The position numbers and the translations under genes were made by a program. A stretch of DNA of 64,000 nt from an archaeon (GTDB lineage: Archaea; Thermoproteota; Thermoprotei_A; Marsarchaeales; Marsarchaeaceae): NCBI GenBank assembly GCA_021800035.1, contig JAJYZJ010000005.1:1-64000 (forward strand). The letters are read 5' to 3'. Shown here piece after piece: positions 1 to 8,685 of the stretch (position 1 is its first letter; each line of letters opens with the position of its first letter). The notes under the pieces were generated by a model. It saw only the letters and a program-made list of their open reading frames with translations, had not been told where the DNA came from and searched no databases.

Positions 1-528
1 TGGTTCGCCCAGCAACTGATAGCCGAAAGCCGCAATTGCGGTCTGACGACCAGTATCATCTACATAGAAGTGTGCACGGACGGCGTGACCTCTCGCGCGC
101 TGCAGGCGCACCAGCGTGTCACCGAAGACGGAGTTACGCGCTGCACCAATATGCAGAGGATGTATTGGGTTCGCGCTCGTGTGCTCTACAATAACTGATT
201 TTCCCGTTGGTGCGTGAGATCCGTAGGATTCTCCAAGGCTACGAATTGTGCTCCATGCGAGAGCAGCAACATTCTTTGTGTCTAACCGGAAGTTGACATA
301 TCCACCAACACTCACGGATTCGCTCACAAAGGGATTTGGATGCAATTCAATCCACTCAGAAACAGAGCGAGATAGTTCGGAGGGATTAACGCCCTTCAGT
401 TTCGCATCCTGCTGCAGGGGAAGTGCCAAATCACCCAGTTCAACCGAAGGAGGAATTTCGAATTGAGTGCGGATTGCCAGACCGCTTTTGTCAATTGTCT
501 CAGCTATTGATGACTTTAATTTCTGCAT
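1..528 (-). CDS. argS: Arginyl-tRNA synthetase, N-terminal part (cut by window edge)
   Basis: Class I aminoacyl-tRNA synthetase that charges tRNA-Arg in the cytoplasm. The reading frame runs leftward from an ATG at 528 to the window edge without a stop and gives the first 176 residues. Visible are the N-terminal additional domain (about residues 1-95) and the start of the Rossmann catalytic domain with EHTSANPIHPLHIGAARN (HIGH-type ATP-binding motif) and a following FYVDDTGRQ segment, both diagnostic of ArgRS. The C-terminal anticodon-binding domain is outside the window. A TATA-like box lies about 50 nt upstream, so it probably has its own promoter. Confidence 0.95.
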   Translation of the reverse strand, partial: MQKLKSSIAETIDKSGLAIRTQFEIPPSVELGDLALPLQQDAKLKGVNPSELSRSVSEWIELHPNPFVSESVSVGGYVNFRLDTKNVAALAWSTIRSLGESYGSHAPTGKSVIVEHTSANPIHPLHIGAARNSVFGDTLVRLQRARGHAVRAHFYVDDTGRQTAIAAFGYQLLGEP

Positions 529-573
529 GGGATCGTAGGTTCTAACCTGCAATTTCCGCAGCTGTTGGGCTCA

Positions 574-588
574 CCGGCCATATAAGGT
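574..588 (-). promoter_or_regulatory. Probable TATA box / promoter of argS
   Basis: Read on the minus strand this is ACACCTTATATGGCC, ending about 45 nt before the argS ATG. It resembles the AACACTTAT boxes seen upstream of other genes in this window. A second A/T-rich box, TGGTATATAAGAAT, lies further upstream at about 603-616. Assigned by pattern and spacing only. Confidence 0.45.
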
Positions 589-765
589 GTAGTCGGTTCA
601 ATTCTTATATACCAGTCCTCAGGCGAGCGGCCCGCATAGAGGAGCAGAATACAAGCCGGTTTAGCACTACGCTTTCATTCATTTTGCAAACCAAGCTCCA
701 GGAATGTTAACACCTGTATCATTCCCTGTATCGCAACTAGCCCTAAGAGTCAGGGACGAGTCGGT

Positions 766-1824
766 CTAATCTAGCCTGTAATCGTTCCTGTCTACGAGAT
801 TCGTGAATTGACCACCGGTCAGGTAACCATTGAGATTCTTTGCGGCAACCAGCGCCACTTTTTCGAACATTCCACTTACAACACCTGAGTTATGCGGCGA
901 GCCCAGCACGTTAGGTAGGGACAAAAAGTCCTTGGCGGGCCTGAATGGCGCACCGCCTCTCGGCTCATCCCACCAGACATCGAGGCCGGCCCTGAAATTC
1001 GGATTCTTTTTTAGGTGCTCGTATAGGTCATCTTCTACTATAATTTGCGCCCTGCCGACATTAACGAGAATCGCGTTGGGCTTCATGAGCGCAAACTTGC
1101 TGGCGTCCAACAGCCCCCTGCTCTGAAAATTTAGCGGAGCTGCGACGAGAAGAACGTCCGCTTGTTTCAAAAATTCGTCCAAACTCTCAAACCTGTAAAT
1201 CCTGTCTGGGGTACTATCGCCAGTACCGCTGCGGTTGAGACCTATTACCCTCATCCCTATTGCCCTTCCAATCTTGGCTGCGGCAGCGCCGACTCTCCCG
1301 TAGCCCAGTATTCCCAGCGTCTTACCGGAGAGCTCGTCGTTGGCAATCTTCTGGTCGAAGATTCCAAGCTTCATGGATGCACAATTCATACAGATGCGCT
1401 TCGCCAGCGCGAGAACAAGCGCAAAAGCATGCTCAGCCATTGGGCCCGAGTAAGCCCCGGCGTTGCTCAGAATGCTCACGTCCTCCGGAATCGCCTTAAA
1501 CGGCAAACCGTCAACACCCGCAGACACCGTTTGTATAACCTTCAATTTGGGGAGGCGGGTGGCCCACTCGGTCAGGAAATTTGAAACTCCTTTCCCGGGG
1601 CTAGACGAGGATGTGGGTGCTGACGCACTGGAATACGCAACAAGGAGGGCGCTGGTATCAGCGGGGGGATGGTGTGCATCCTCAGCGTATGTTAGTTCGA
1701 TATCATCTTGAAAGACGCTCCGAATGGATGCTCTGAAATTCTCCGAGGCGCGGAAGTCGATATAGACATTGACGCCATCACGTTCTGGGCTCTGGTTCAA
1801 GACTATTCCCTCAAAGGAACGCAC
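766..1824 (-). CDS. D-isomer-specific 2-hydroxyacid dehydrogenase family protein
   Basis: NAD(P)-dependent oxidoreductase interconverting a 2-hydroxyacid and a 2-oxoacid. The cofactor domain has GILGYGRVGAAAAKIG (GxGxxG Rossmann motif, about residue 170). The family's catalytic triad is present: Arg in NVGRAQIIVEDD, Glu in GLDVWWDEP and His in GSPHNSG. Length (352 aa) is slightly above the usual 310-330, so a start a few codons downstream is possible. It overlaps the preceding small gene by 14 nt and is the last gene of the run that begins with the 2-oxoacid:ferredoxin oxidoreductase at 4760. It may therefore work on the same carbon-chain acids. The exact substrate cannot be read from sequence. 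Confidence 0.85.
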   Translation of the reverse strand: MRSFEGIVLNQSPERDGVNVYIDFRASENFRASIRSVFQDDIELTYAEDAHHPPADTSALLVAYSSASAPTSSSSPGKGVSNFLTEWATRLPKLKVIQTVSAGVDGLPFKAIPEDVSILSNAGAYSGPMAEHAFALVLALAKRICMNCASMKLGIFDQKIANDELSGKTLGILGYGRVGAAAAKIGRAIGMRVIGLNRSGTGDSTPDRIYRFESLDEFLKQADVLLVAAPLNFQSRGLLDASKFALMKPNAILVNVGRAQIIVEDDLYEHLKKNPNFRAGLDVWWDEPRGGAPFRPAKDFLSLPNVLGSPHNSGVVSGMFEKVALVAAKNLNGYLTGGQFTNLVDRNDYRLD

Positions 1825-2107
1825 TTTCTTCGTCTACGGATATGAGCCAAGGCTCGAGCGATTCAAGACTGATTTTCCTCTTGTCTTCCCCGCCATAATC
1901 TGCCTCCGCGTCCAAAAGATAAACAGAGTCCCCATCCTTGCGGCAACGAATACGAATCGTGCCAGTGTCATAATGCTCCCTTACTCCAGGTAGCTGGGAA
2001 TTAAACGTGATAGACAGGATTTCTCCATCCTCGTGCATTTCGTAACTCCCCCTTGACTGCTGCACAAAATCCAAGAGCTTCGAGTAGCGGATTCCCCTTT
2101 TGCTCAC
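1811..2107 (-). CDS. Small conserved-looking protein of unknown function
   Basis: 98 aa, starting ATG at 2107. I do not recognise the family. The composition is that of a soluble, mixed alpha/beta protein with many acidic residues and no membrane segment, signal peptide or Cys motif. It sits 9 nt after the ferredoxin oxidoreductase beta subunit and overlaps the hydroxyacid dehydrogenase by 14 nt. This tight packing supports it being a real, co-transcribed gene. A role as accessory protein of the oxidoreductase is a guess from position only. Confidence 0.6.
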   Translation of the reverse strand: MSKRGIRYSKLLDFVQQSRGSYEMHEDGEILSITFNSQLPGVREHYDTGTIRIRCRKDGDSVYLLDAEADYGGEDKRKISLESLEPWLISVDEESAFL

Positions 2108-2116
2108 GGTCTTTCT

Positions 2117-2977
2117 CTAGCTGAACCGGGCCATAACGGAGGCAATCTGCTCTGCCGTAAGGTTCCGTGCATTGTCAACTGGATATATGGACGTGACGTC
2201 TTCGCTCATCAGCTCTTCAAAAGAGGGCCTATCTTCCGTTCTGTAGAACAACCCAAGGGGAATCCTGTCGCTCTCAAGTGCTAGGCGATAGGCGGAGATA
2301 AGGTCACTCGAGTCGTGAGCCGTGCCTTCCAGCTTGTACATCTTCGCTCTCACTTTATCGTATATGTCGTGCCAGGTTACGCATGGGCTCAGCGTATCTA
2401 TCAGAGCAAAGCCTCTGTGTTTTATTGCCTCCTGGATGAGAGAGGACAGCTGCTTTGGGTCGCCGCTGAAACCTCTCGCAACAAATGTTGCCCCTGCTCC
2501 TAGCAATGTGGAGAGTGGATTCAGTGGATATATGATACTGCCGTCTGGGGAGGTCTTTGTGCGCTGGCCCTTCTCCGAAGTCGGCGAGAGCTGGCCCGTT
2601 GTAAGTCCATAGATCTCGTTATTCATAACAATCACTTTGATATCATGATTGCGTCTCGCTGCATGCACCAAGTGATTGAAACCTATACCATATTCGTCCC
2701 CGTCACCCGCCGTAACTATCACGACCATGTCAGGATTCGCCATCTTTATTCCCGTGGCTACCGGCACGGGCCGGCCGTGCAGGCCGTGGTGGCCGAACGT
2801 GCGTATGTAACCCGGAAGATTTGAAGAGCAGCCGATACCGGAACTTATCTGAACGCGCTCAGGCGGTATTTCCAGAGCCGCAAGAGCATTCTTCAGCGCG
2901 GCCAAAACGCCAAAGTCGCCACAACCCGGGCACCAGTCGGGCTTCACATCGCTTTCATAAAGCTTGAGATTAAGCAA
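2117..2977 (-). CDS. 2-oxoacid:ferredoxin oxidoreductase, beta subunit (copy 1)
   Basis: TPP-binding subunit of an enzyme that oxidatively decarboxylates a 2-oxoacid to its acyl-CoA with reduction of ferredoxin. The N-terminus carries DWCPGCGDFGVL (Cys pair used for the 4Fe-4S cluster in this family). The TPP/Mg motif is GDGDEYGIGFNH followed by VMNNEIYGLTTGQ. At 286 aa it is the usual length for the short archaeal beta subunit. It overlaps the upstream gamma-alpha gene by 8 nt, so the two are translationally coupled. It is paralogous to the beta subunit at 14897-15757. Substrate (pyruvate, 2-oxoglutarate or branched-chain oxoacid) is not decidable by eye. Confidence 0.92.
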   Translation of the reverse strand: MLNLKLYESDVKPDWCPGCGDFGVLAALKNALAALEIPPERVQISSGIGCSSNLPGYIRTFGHHGLHGRPVPVATGIKMANPDMVVIVTAGDGDEYGIGFNHLVHAARRNHDIKVIVMNNEIYGLTTGQLSPTSEKGQRTKTSPDGSIIYPLNPLSTLLGAGATFVARGFSGDPKQLSSLIQEAIKHRGFALIDTLSPCVTWHDIYDKVRAKMYKLEGTAHDSSDLISAYRLALESDRIPLGLFYRTEDRPSFEELMSEDVTSIYPVDNARNLTAEQIASVMARFS

Positions 2978-4760
2978 GTTGCTTCATCTCCTCATGTTTA
3001 AGAGCGTTCTTGACAGCGTCCACGACTTCCGCGGGATAAATCGGCTCGCCGTTATATTTCAACAAGTTTTCCTTGATTTCTATTCCTGTCTCCCTCCGGA
3101 GATACTTTGCAAATTGAGCAGTAATATTTTGTTCGACGTTTAGCAACCTACTAGCACCTCTCAGCATCGAGCGGGCATCGGCGGAGAGCGGGAATATATC
3201 GAAAAACTCTAGGCTGTTCACGCTGAAACCAGAGGACTTCAGAACCGGGATGGCTTCACGAATTGGAAGAGCTGAGCTTCCCCATGACACCAAAGTAAGG
3301 TCGGCTTTGTCTGGCCCGTAGAGCTCTGGGGGGCGCATTTCACTGGCCACGCCCTTGAGCTTGCTCATCCTTTTGACGTGTTGCTTTTCCCTCATTTGAA
3401 TGGCTGTCCTCAGCCCGGCTTCTACGTCGCTAAGGTCGTGCCCCCATTCATCGTGCTCGTCAGTCTTTGCAACGTACATCGCTCCAGCAGTGCCCGGGAG
3501 AGCACGAGGAGAAACTCCGTCCTCCGTAAGCGAGTAACGCTTGAACCACACACCATTGGTCATGTCCTTGGTTACCTCACGTACTAGTTTACCCCTGTCT
3601 ATCAGGGTGTTGAAATCCAGCTCGTCAATAGTAGCGTATCCACCGTCACCGATAGCAAAGTCCAAGAGTATAATCACGGGTATCTGGTACCGTTCGGCTA
3701 GGTTGAAAGCACGCCCTGCAAGATAGTAGGCATCCTCTGGGCTACGCGGCGCAATTATCGCACGAGGGAAGTCGTCGTGAGAAATGCCCAGTACCATGTT
3801 CAGGTCCCCCTGAGAGGTTTTGGTCGGGAGCCCCGTACTTGGGCCAGCGCGCATCACGTCGACAACCACGAGTGGGGTCTCTGTCATGGCGGCCTGACCA
3901 ATTGCTTCCTGCATCAAAGAAAATCCTCCTCCGCTCGTCGCACACATCGCCCTCGCCCCTGCGAAGGAGGCGCCTATCGTAGCATTCACCACGCCTATCT
4001 CGTCTTCTCCCAGGAAAACCCTGATTCCCAACTCTCTCGCATTCGCGGTCATCCAGTGAACGATTGGGCTTGCCGGACTCATGGGATAAGCCGCGTAGAA
4101 TCTACACCCTGCATTCACCGCACCAAGTGCAACGGCGTAGCCCGCATGCATAATACTCCTCTTCACCGTGTAATCGAATTTGATCCTCCTCATTGTCTCG
4201 GGAGCGTGTTGCTCCGCAAACGTATAGCCCTCACGGGCTGCGGCTACATTGCTCTCTTGTACATCAGGTTTCTTTGCGAACTGCTCCCCGATAGTGTCCG
4301 CGATGACTTCAAACTTCAATCCCAGTAGTCCGCCCAGAAGGCCAAGCGCCACGGTATTCTTCATGATTGGGCGCTTGTCGTACTTGAGCGCAGTCTTCAC
4401 GAGAGGCGCATCGATACTATTTACCCCGTTGGGAAAATCGTGTGCCTTCACCTGGCTTGAATCGTATATCACGACGCCTCCGGAGTTCACTTCGCTATAG
4501 TGCTCGTCATATGCGAGCTGGGTCAAAGCTATCAGATAATCAATTCCATATCCCAAGGAATAGACCGGCATTTCTCCAGCGTGGATATGAAACCAAACAT
4601 GCCCTCCTCTGATTAGCGACTGATTCCCGTTGTACGTCGAAACATAGGCACCCGAGCGCGAAAGCGTCTTCATCATTATCTCGCCCGCGCTCTGTATGCC
4701 GTCACCGGCGGCCGCCCCCAGCCTCAGCGTGAGGTCAGCCCGCGTGTGATTAGTGCTCAA
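2970..4760 (-). CDS. 2-oxoacid:ferredoxin oxidoreductase, fused gamma-alpha subunit (copy 1)
   Basis: 596 aa fusion of the gamma domain (about residues 8-190) and the alpha domain (about 200-590), the arrangement known from Sulfolobus-type enzymes. The gamma part begins LRLGAAAGDGIQSAGE. The alpha part has YPMSPAS, at the place of the family's YPITPSS motif, then GPSTGLPTKTSQGDL. The Ile-Thr to Met-Ser change in the YPITP motif distinguishes it from the second copy at 15750-17558, which has YPITPAS. It starts at TTG 4760 and is first in a probable operon with the beta subunit, a small protein and a hydroxyacid dehydrogenase. Substrate specificity unknown. Confidence 0.92.
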   Translation of the reverse strand: MSTNHTRADLTLRLGAAAGDGIQSAGEIMMKTLSRSGAYVSTYNGNQSLIRGGHVWFHIHAGEMPVYSLGYGIDYLIALTQLAYDEHYSEVNSGGVVIYDSSQVKAHDFPNGVNSIDAPLVKTALKYDKRPIMKNTVALGLLGGLLGLKFEVIADTIGEQFAKKPDVQESNVAAAREGYTFAEQHAPETMRRIKFDYTVKRSIMHAGYAVALGAVNAGCRFYAAYPMSPASPIVHWMTANARELGIRVFLGEDEIGVVNATIGASFAGARAMCATSGGGFSLMQEAIGQAAMTETPLVVVDVMRAGPSTGLPTKTSQGDLNMVLGISHDDFPRAIIAPRSPEDAYYLAGRAFNLAERYQIPVIILLDFAIGDGGYATIDELDFNTLIDRGKLVREVTKDMTNGVWFKRYSLTEDGVSPRALPGTAGAMYVAKTDEHDEWGHDLSDVEAGLRTAIQMREKQHVKRMSKLKGVASEMRPPELYGPDKADLTLVSWGSSALPIREAIPVLKSSGFSVNSLEFFDIFPLSADARSMLRGASRLLNVEQNITAQFAKYLRRETGIEIKENLLKYNGEPIYPAEVVDAVKNALKHEEMKQLA

Positions 4761-4933
4761 ATAAGTTAATCCACTCCCGCCTTGGTACTTCAGAGTGAGG
4801 CAATTATTTTAGCACTACTAAATAGCTAATGGGGTAGGACGTTCTGGGCAGGCACAGGCTCGTTGGGCCGCTGGATACAGCACGGTAGAGACTGCGTAAG
4901 GCTCCCCACTAATTTCAGCGTTTGAGTTGAAGC

Positions 4934-5551
4934 CTAGTCCAAAATCGCAAGAGCACGTACAGGTGAGCCATCGCCCTTTACCACGCGCAGCGGAACGCAC
5001 AACAGCCTGAAACGTTTTCCGATTAGCCCTCCCAAGTTGTCAGTTAAGTTTTCTATAATCACCTTACCAGAACCTAACAGAATTTTGTGCACTTCGGCGT
5101 CGCCGATTGAGGGGGAGTCGATGCCGATTGCCCGATAGGGATGCCTGACTAGACGTTTGGCAACATCAGCGCTTATTCGAGGAGTCCTGTCCGGGCTCCA
5201 ATCCTTTTCCCAGTACCTGTTTCCGGAAGTGTATAACAGAAGCACGTCGGCCGCTTCACACTCCCCTTCGTTGAGCTGGGCTACCAGCTGAGAGCCAGAT
5301 ACCGGGGCCCTGATCACCAACGCTGTTCCAGATGCACAAAGAGGACCCAGCTCATCTACGCTGGAACCAGACTCCACTACATGTGCCGGGGCATCTATAT
5401 GCGTTCCGGAATGCGTGCCGAGCACAATCCTCTTAAGCGCAAATACATCCTCCTTTACGCGCTTGAACTGCTCTATGCTCGGCTGCGGGTCGCCGGGGAA
5501 GTAACTCATTCCGTTCTGTATCGACATGCTAAGGTCAAGAATTTCTGCCAC
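4934..5551 (-). CDS. Cyclase-family metal-dependent hydrolase (kynurenine formamidase-like)
   Basis: Member of the family that includes arylformamidase (KynB) and bacterial cyclases. The metal-binding motif HSGTHIDAPAH is clear in the N-terminal third, and DLSMSIQNGMSYFPGDP matches the family's opening. I choose GTG 5551 because family members start just before this D-L-S motif; an upstream start at 5599 would add a 16-residue hydrophobic stretch. The remaining 205 aa is the normal family length. The gene is divergent from the ETF gene. A role in tryptophan degradation is possible but no other kyn gene is seen, and many family members have other substrates. Confidence 0.8.
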   Translation of the reverse strand: MAEILDLSMSIQNGMSYFPGDPQPSIEQFKRVKEDVFALKRIVLGTHSGTHIDAPAHVVESGSSVDELGPLCASGTALVIRAPVSGSQLVAQLNEGECEAADVLLLYTSGNRYWEKDWSPDRTPRISADVAKRLVRHPYRAIGIDSPSIGDAEVHKILLGSGKVIIENLTDNLGGLIGKRFRLLCVPLRVVKGDGSPVRALAILD

Positions 5552-5719
5552 TGCGATGACCCACCAAATAGACTGGGAGACTGCCAGTGATAAACTCATT
5601 CATTTTGCCGAATCTGTAACGGGATACGGCATATAGTAGCTCTGCGTCAACGGGACACCCTCCCTAAATACTGCAACATGCGGTGAGCCATATAGGGCCC
5701 TAGTATATCAGATTTCCAG

Positions 5720-7531
5720 ATGAAGACTGTAGTCCTAGTCAAGATGGTTCCCGACGTATCGGAATTCAAGTTTGATATTGAGAAGAAGACCCTTATTCGT
5801 GAGGGCGTCAGGAATTTCATGAATCCCTATGACCGTCGGGCGGTCGAAGCTGGTCTGAGAATTCGCGAGTCGTTGGGCGGGTCAGTGACAGTTCTGAGCA
5901 TGGGTCCACCTGCAGCGGAAGAAGTTCTCCGGGACGCTCTTTCCATGGGAGTAGACGAAGCCGTGCTCCTTACAGATAGAGCCTTCGCAGGCTCAGACAC
6001 GCTCGCAACCGCGAGAGCGCTTTCTCTCGCACTTCGAAGAACAACCTTTGACCTCGTAATCGGAGGCAAGTATAGTGTTGACTCAGAAACTTCGCAACTG
6101 TTGCCCGAGGTCGCAGAGCTGCTTGATGCGAGCCTCGTTACAAACGCAAGAAAGATCGAACCACTCGACAGGAGAAGCCTCCGCGTAGAGCGAGAGGTAG
6201 AGGATGGTTTTGAAACGTTCCGCGTCTCGCTTCCGTTAGTTCTCAGCGTGAACGAGAAAATAAACAAGGCGCGAACACCTACTCTAGCCGACAGAGAGAA
6301 GGCCAAATCACTCCCGCTTTACAAATGGGGATTTCCGATGCTTTCGGCAGACCCTTCTGCTTTCGGTCAAAAGGGGTCACCGACTGAGGTGCTCAGGGTG
6401 TTCGATGCTGCCTATAGCCGCACGCCTCAAGTCTTTGAATTCGAAACAGGAAAGAGGGACTACTTGCTTGCCGCTATCGGGCTGGTCAGAAAACTGCTCT
6501 CGGAAAAGCAGAGCTCGTCTGGGCACCCGCTCGAAGTGATGGGAAGTGGCAGACGCGCCTGGAGTGTGCACTTACCAGGGCAGGCAGAAGAGAGGACTTC
6601 GCTTGAAGTGATTTCAAAGCTCTCCGAACTTGGCTTCTCAACCACCGCCGTGGTCCCTACAGAGATTTCGAATGAAATGATTTTGAAGGCCTCTGAATCA
6701 GGTGCGTCATCACTACTTGAAATCCGGACCAAAGGCAATTCCCACTGGTCGTCAAAACGAATTGCACTGGGGGTTTCGGCCGCGATCGAAAGGAATCCTC
6801 CCTATGTAGTGTGTTTTCCTTCTACGGTTAGAGGGAGAGAAGTTGCAGGTAGGGTAGCGGCAAGACTCGGCCTCGGACTAACGGGGGACGCTGTAGACTT
6901 CAGGCTGAGAGAAGACGGTGAGCTCGTCCAGCAGAAACCCGCTTTTGGCGGAAGCATAATTGCAGAAATACTTTCGAAGACATCACCACAATTAGCCACA
7001 GTCCGCCCCGGCGTATTTGAGATCACGAGTAGAACGGCGGCCGCACTGGATCGGAAGGTTATCGAGCTCGATACAGCGGGCATCGAAGGACTTGAAAGCG
7101 AACCGGAAGCGCGTGAAAGATTGCCAAACCTGGGCGACTTGGACCGGGCGAGCGCTATTCTCGTGGGCGGCTACGGCGTGGGTTCTGCGGAAGAGCTCAC
7201 GAAGCTACGAAAAATGGCGGAAGAAATCGGTATGGCTTTCGGCGCCACCAGAAAAGTCGTGGACCTAGGTTGGGCACCGCCGCAGCTGCAAGTTGGCCTT
7301 ACCGGAAAGTCTGTGGCCCCGGAGCTTTACATAACAGTCGGAGTGTCAGGAGCCATCAATCACGTTATTGGCGCTCGAAGGGCTAAGGTCATTCTTGCAG
7401 TGAACAACCAGCGCAGCGCCCCAATTTTCAAGCACTGTGATGTAGGGATAGTGGGTAACTACCAGGAGGTAATGCCGGAAATCAGTGAGGAGTTAAAACT
7501 AATTGCGGAAAATCTTCCAAAGCGTCGGTGA
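5720..7531 (+). CDS. Electron transfer flavoprotein, fused beta-alpha subunits
   Basis: One 603-aa chain carries the ETF beta subunit (about residues 1-250, opening KTVVLVKMVPD, with NPYDRRAVEAGLR) followed by the alpha subunit (about 270-603). The alpha part has the FAD-binding segment with DLGWAPPQLQVGLTGKSVAPELY and VGVSGAINH near the C-terminus. ETF accepts electrons from acyl-CoA dehydrogenases and related flavoenzymes and passes them to an ETF:quinone oxidoreductase, here probably the FixC-like protein at 25161-26447. Fused ETF genes are known in some archaea. ATG start with an A/T-rich box about 25-30 nt upstream, so perhaps leaderless. It ends 2 nt from the convergent gene at 7534. 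Confidence 0.93.
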   Translation: MKTVVLVKMVPDVSEFKFDIEKKTLIREGVRNFMNPYDRRAVEAGLRIRESLGGSVTVLSMGPPAAEEVLRDALSMGVDEAVLLTDRAFAGSDTLATARALSLALRRTTFDLVIGGKYSVDSETSQLLPEVAELLDASLVTNARKIEPLDRRSLRVEREVEDGFETFRVSLPLVLSVNEKINKARTPTLADREKAKSLPLYKWGFPMLSADPSAFGQKGSPTEVLRVFDAAYSRTPQVFEFETGKRDYLLAAIGLVRKLLSEKQSSSGHPLEVMGSGRRAWSVHLPGQAEERTSLEVISKLSELGFSTTAVVPTEISNEMILKASESGASSLLEIRTKGNSHWSSKRIALGVSAAIERNPPYVVCFPSTVRGREVAGRVAARLGLGLTGDAVDFRLREDGELVQQKPAFGGSIIAEILSKTSPQLATVRPGVFEITSRTAAALDRKVIELDTAGIEGLESEPEARERLPNLGDLDRASAILVGGYGVGSAEELTKLRKMAEEIGMAFGATRKVVDLGWAPPQLQVGLTGKSVAPELYITVGVSGAINHVIGARRAKVILAVNNQRSAPIFKHCDVGIVGNYQEVMPEISEELKLIAENLPKRR

Positions 7532-7533
7532 AT

Positions 7534-8001
7534 TCATGAGGCCTGTTCCTGCTCCTGTTCCCGAATCAGTTCGTCAACCTCAGTAAGGATTTCTTCCATT
7601 TCCCCGGCCCAATCTGCCGATTCTTCATAAATGTATAAAGTGCCATCGTGGCGAAACTGAAGGACTATCTCAGACACGTGACCGCAGTAGCCCCACATGG
7701 ATTCCAAGGAATTATGAAGCCTCACCGCTCTTTCCTCGTCTTCGAGTTCATCAATATCGCTTGAATACGACCTGAGCTGCTCCTCGCTGTAGGTCTTCGC
7801 GTCATACACAAGAACTTTGACCCCCAAATCTTTTGCTACATCAATAAATTTCTTGAAATCCTTATTCTCGGAATTCCAGTGCAGGCAGACCATGCCCTGG
7901 TCTTCGTCCTCGTAATCGCCATTGAAGAGTATCAGCCCGCATTCCAAGGCATAGCTCTTGGCGCTCTCAAGTCTCTGCTCAAGCAGATCGACTAGAGTCA
8001 T
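7534..8001 (-). CDS. Acidic protein of unknown function
   Basis: 155 aa, ATG at 8001, convergent with the ETF gene. I do not recognise the family. The chain is very acidic, especially the last 40 residues (runs of Glu and Gln), and looks soluble, with alternating alpha/beta segments such as VKVLVYDAKTY and TLYIYEE. No Cys cluster, signal peptide or membrane helix. A solvent-facing acidic tail suggests a binding or adaptor protein, but nothing here fixes a function. Confidence 0.65.
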   Translation of the reverse strand: MTLVDLLEQRLESAKSYALECGLILFNGDYEDEDQGMVCLHWNSENKDFKKFIDVAKDLGVKVLVYDAKTYSEEQLRSYSSDIDELEDEERAVRLHNSLESMWGYCGHVSEIVLQFRHDGTLYIYEESADWAGEMEEILTEVDELIREQEQEQAS

Positions 8002-8172
8002 CTGTGGGCGCCTCTCAATTCAGACAAATAAGAGCTCCGGGCGTATCGTAGAGGGTAAAGAAGAGCCAATGGCTCGACAGTTATCCGGGCGGCGACCAGA
8101 CATCAGAAGAGCGCCACCGTTCCAGTGGTTTCCAGACTTCCTCTCCTCGCTAAAGGATTGGAGGTTCCTGCC

Positions 8173-8685
8173 TCAGGGACACATGGCTGATACGCCGTCA
8201 TGGGAGTAGCCCGCAAGAGCTGTCTCCACAGACATGAATTCCGGCATGCTCCGCCCAAATCCTACCTTTACTGAACCGAGCCCTTGAATGTTTATCGCGG
8301 CGTTCAGGTCCCTGTCCATGGCGAGCCAGCATGGCTCTCACTCGAAAGTCCTGTCCGAGAGCGCGAAAGCGGAGTCCTGCCAGCCGCATCTTGAACATGT
8401 TTTCGAAGACTGCTCAAACCTGCGTGTTCTTGTGGTGCTTATACATTTGTATTCGAGGGCTTGAAACTTGTTAGCGCCAGTGTTTTTCTGCTTGAGCTCG
8501 GTGAGCGGCTTGCACGTCCTAAAGTAGTTCAGTCCCTGAGGCTTTCTCTTTCGTTTTGAGCCCAAGTAGCAGAGTGTCCTTGCCTCAAGAAAGTGGTTCC
8601 AGGCGAAACGTCTACTTCCAAAGAGTCTCTCGAGCGGCGCCTTCTGCGGCTCGGTGCTGTAGAGACGCGCCTTGAGTTTCTTCAT
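8173..8685 (-). pseudogene. tnpB: Broken TnpB (IS200/IS605-type OrfB) with internal deletion and stop
   Basis: The minus-strand frame from ATG 8685 shows a TnpB-like N-terminus (KLKARLYSTEPQK then RFAWNHFLEAR), then jumps within about 60 codons to the C-terminal zinc finger SSKTCSRCGWQDSAFALSDRTF. In-frame TGA at 8338-8340 replaces the expected Cys of the second zinc knuckle. After it the same frame continues CWLAMDRDLNAAINIQGLG, the third RuvC motif, ending at 8173. The central region with the first two RuvC acidic residues, roughly 200 residues, is missing. It is therefore a dead remnant of an RNA-guided nuclease gene. No TnpA or clear element ends were seen. Confidence 0.8.

Noticed and set aside
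3777-4328. 183-codon plus-strand open frame opposite the ferredoxin oxidoreductase alpha gene
   Set aside because: Its sequence has no family pattern, and the minus-strand gene explains the region completely.
4818-5000. Small 60-codon frame between the oxidoreductase and the cyclase gene
   Set aside because: It overlaps the end of the cyclase gene in another frame and has no supporting features.
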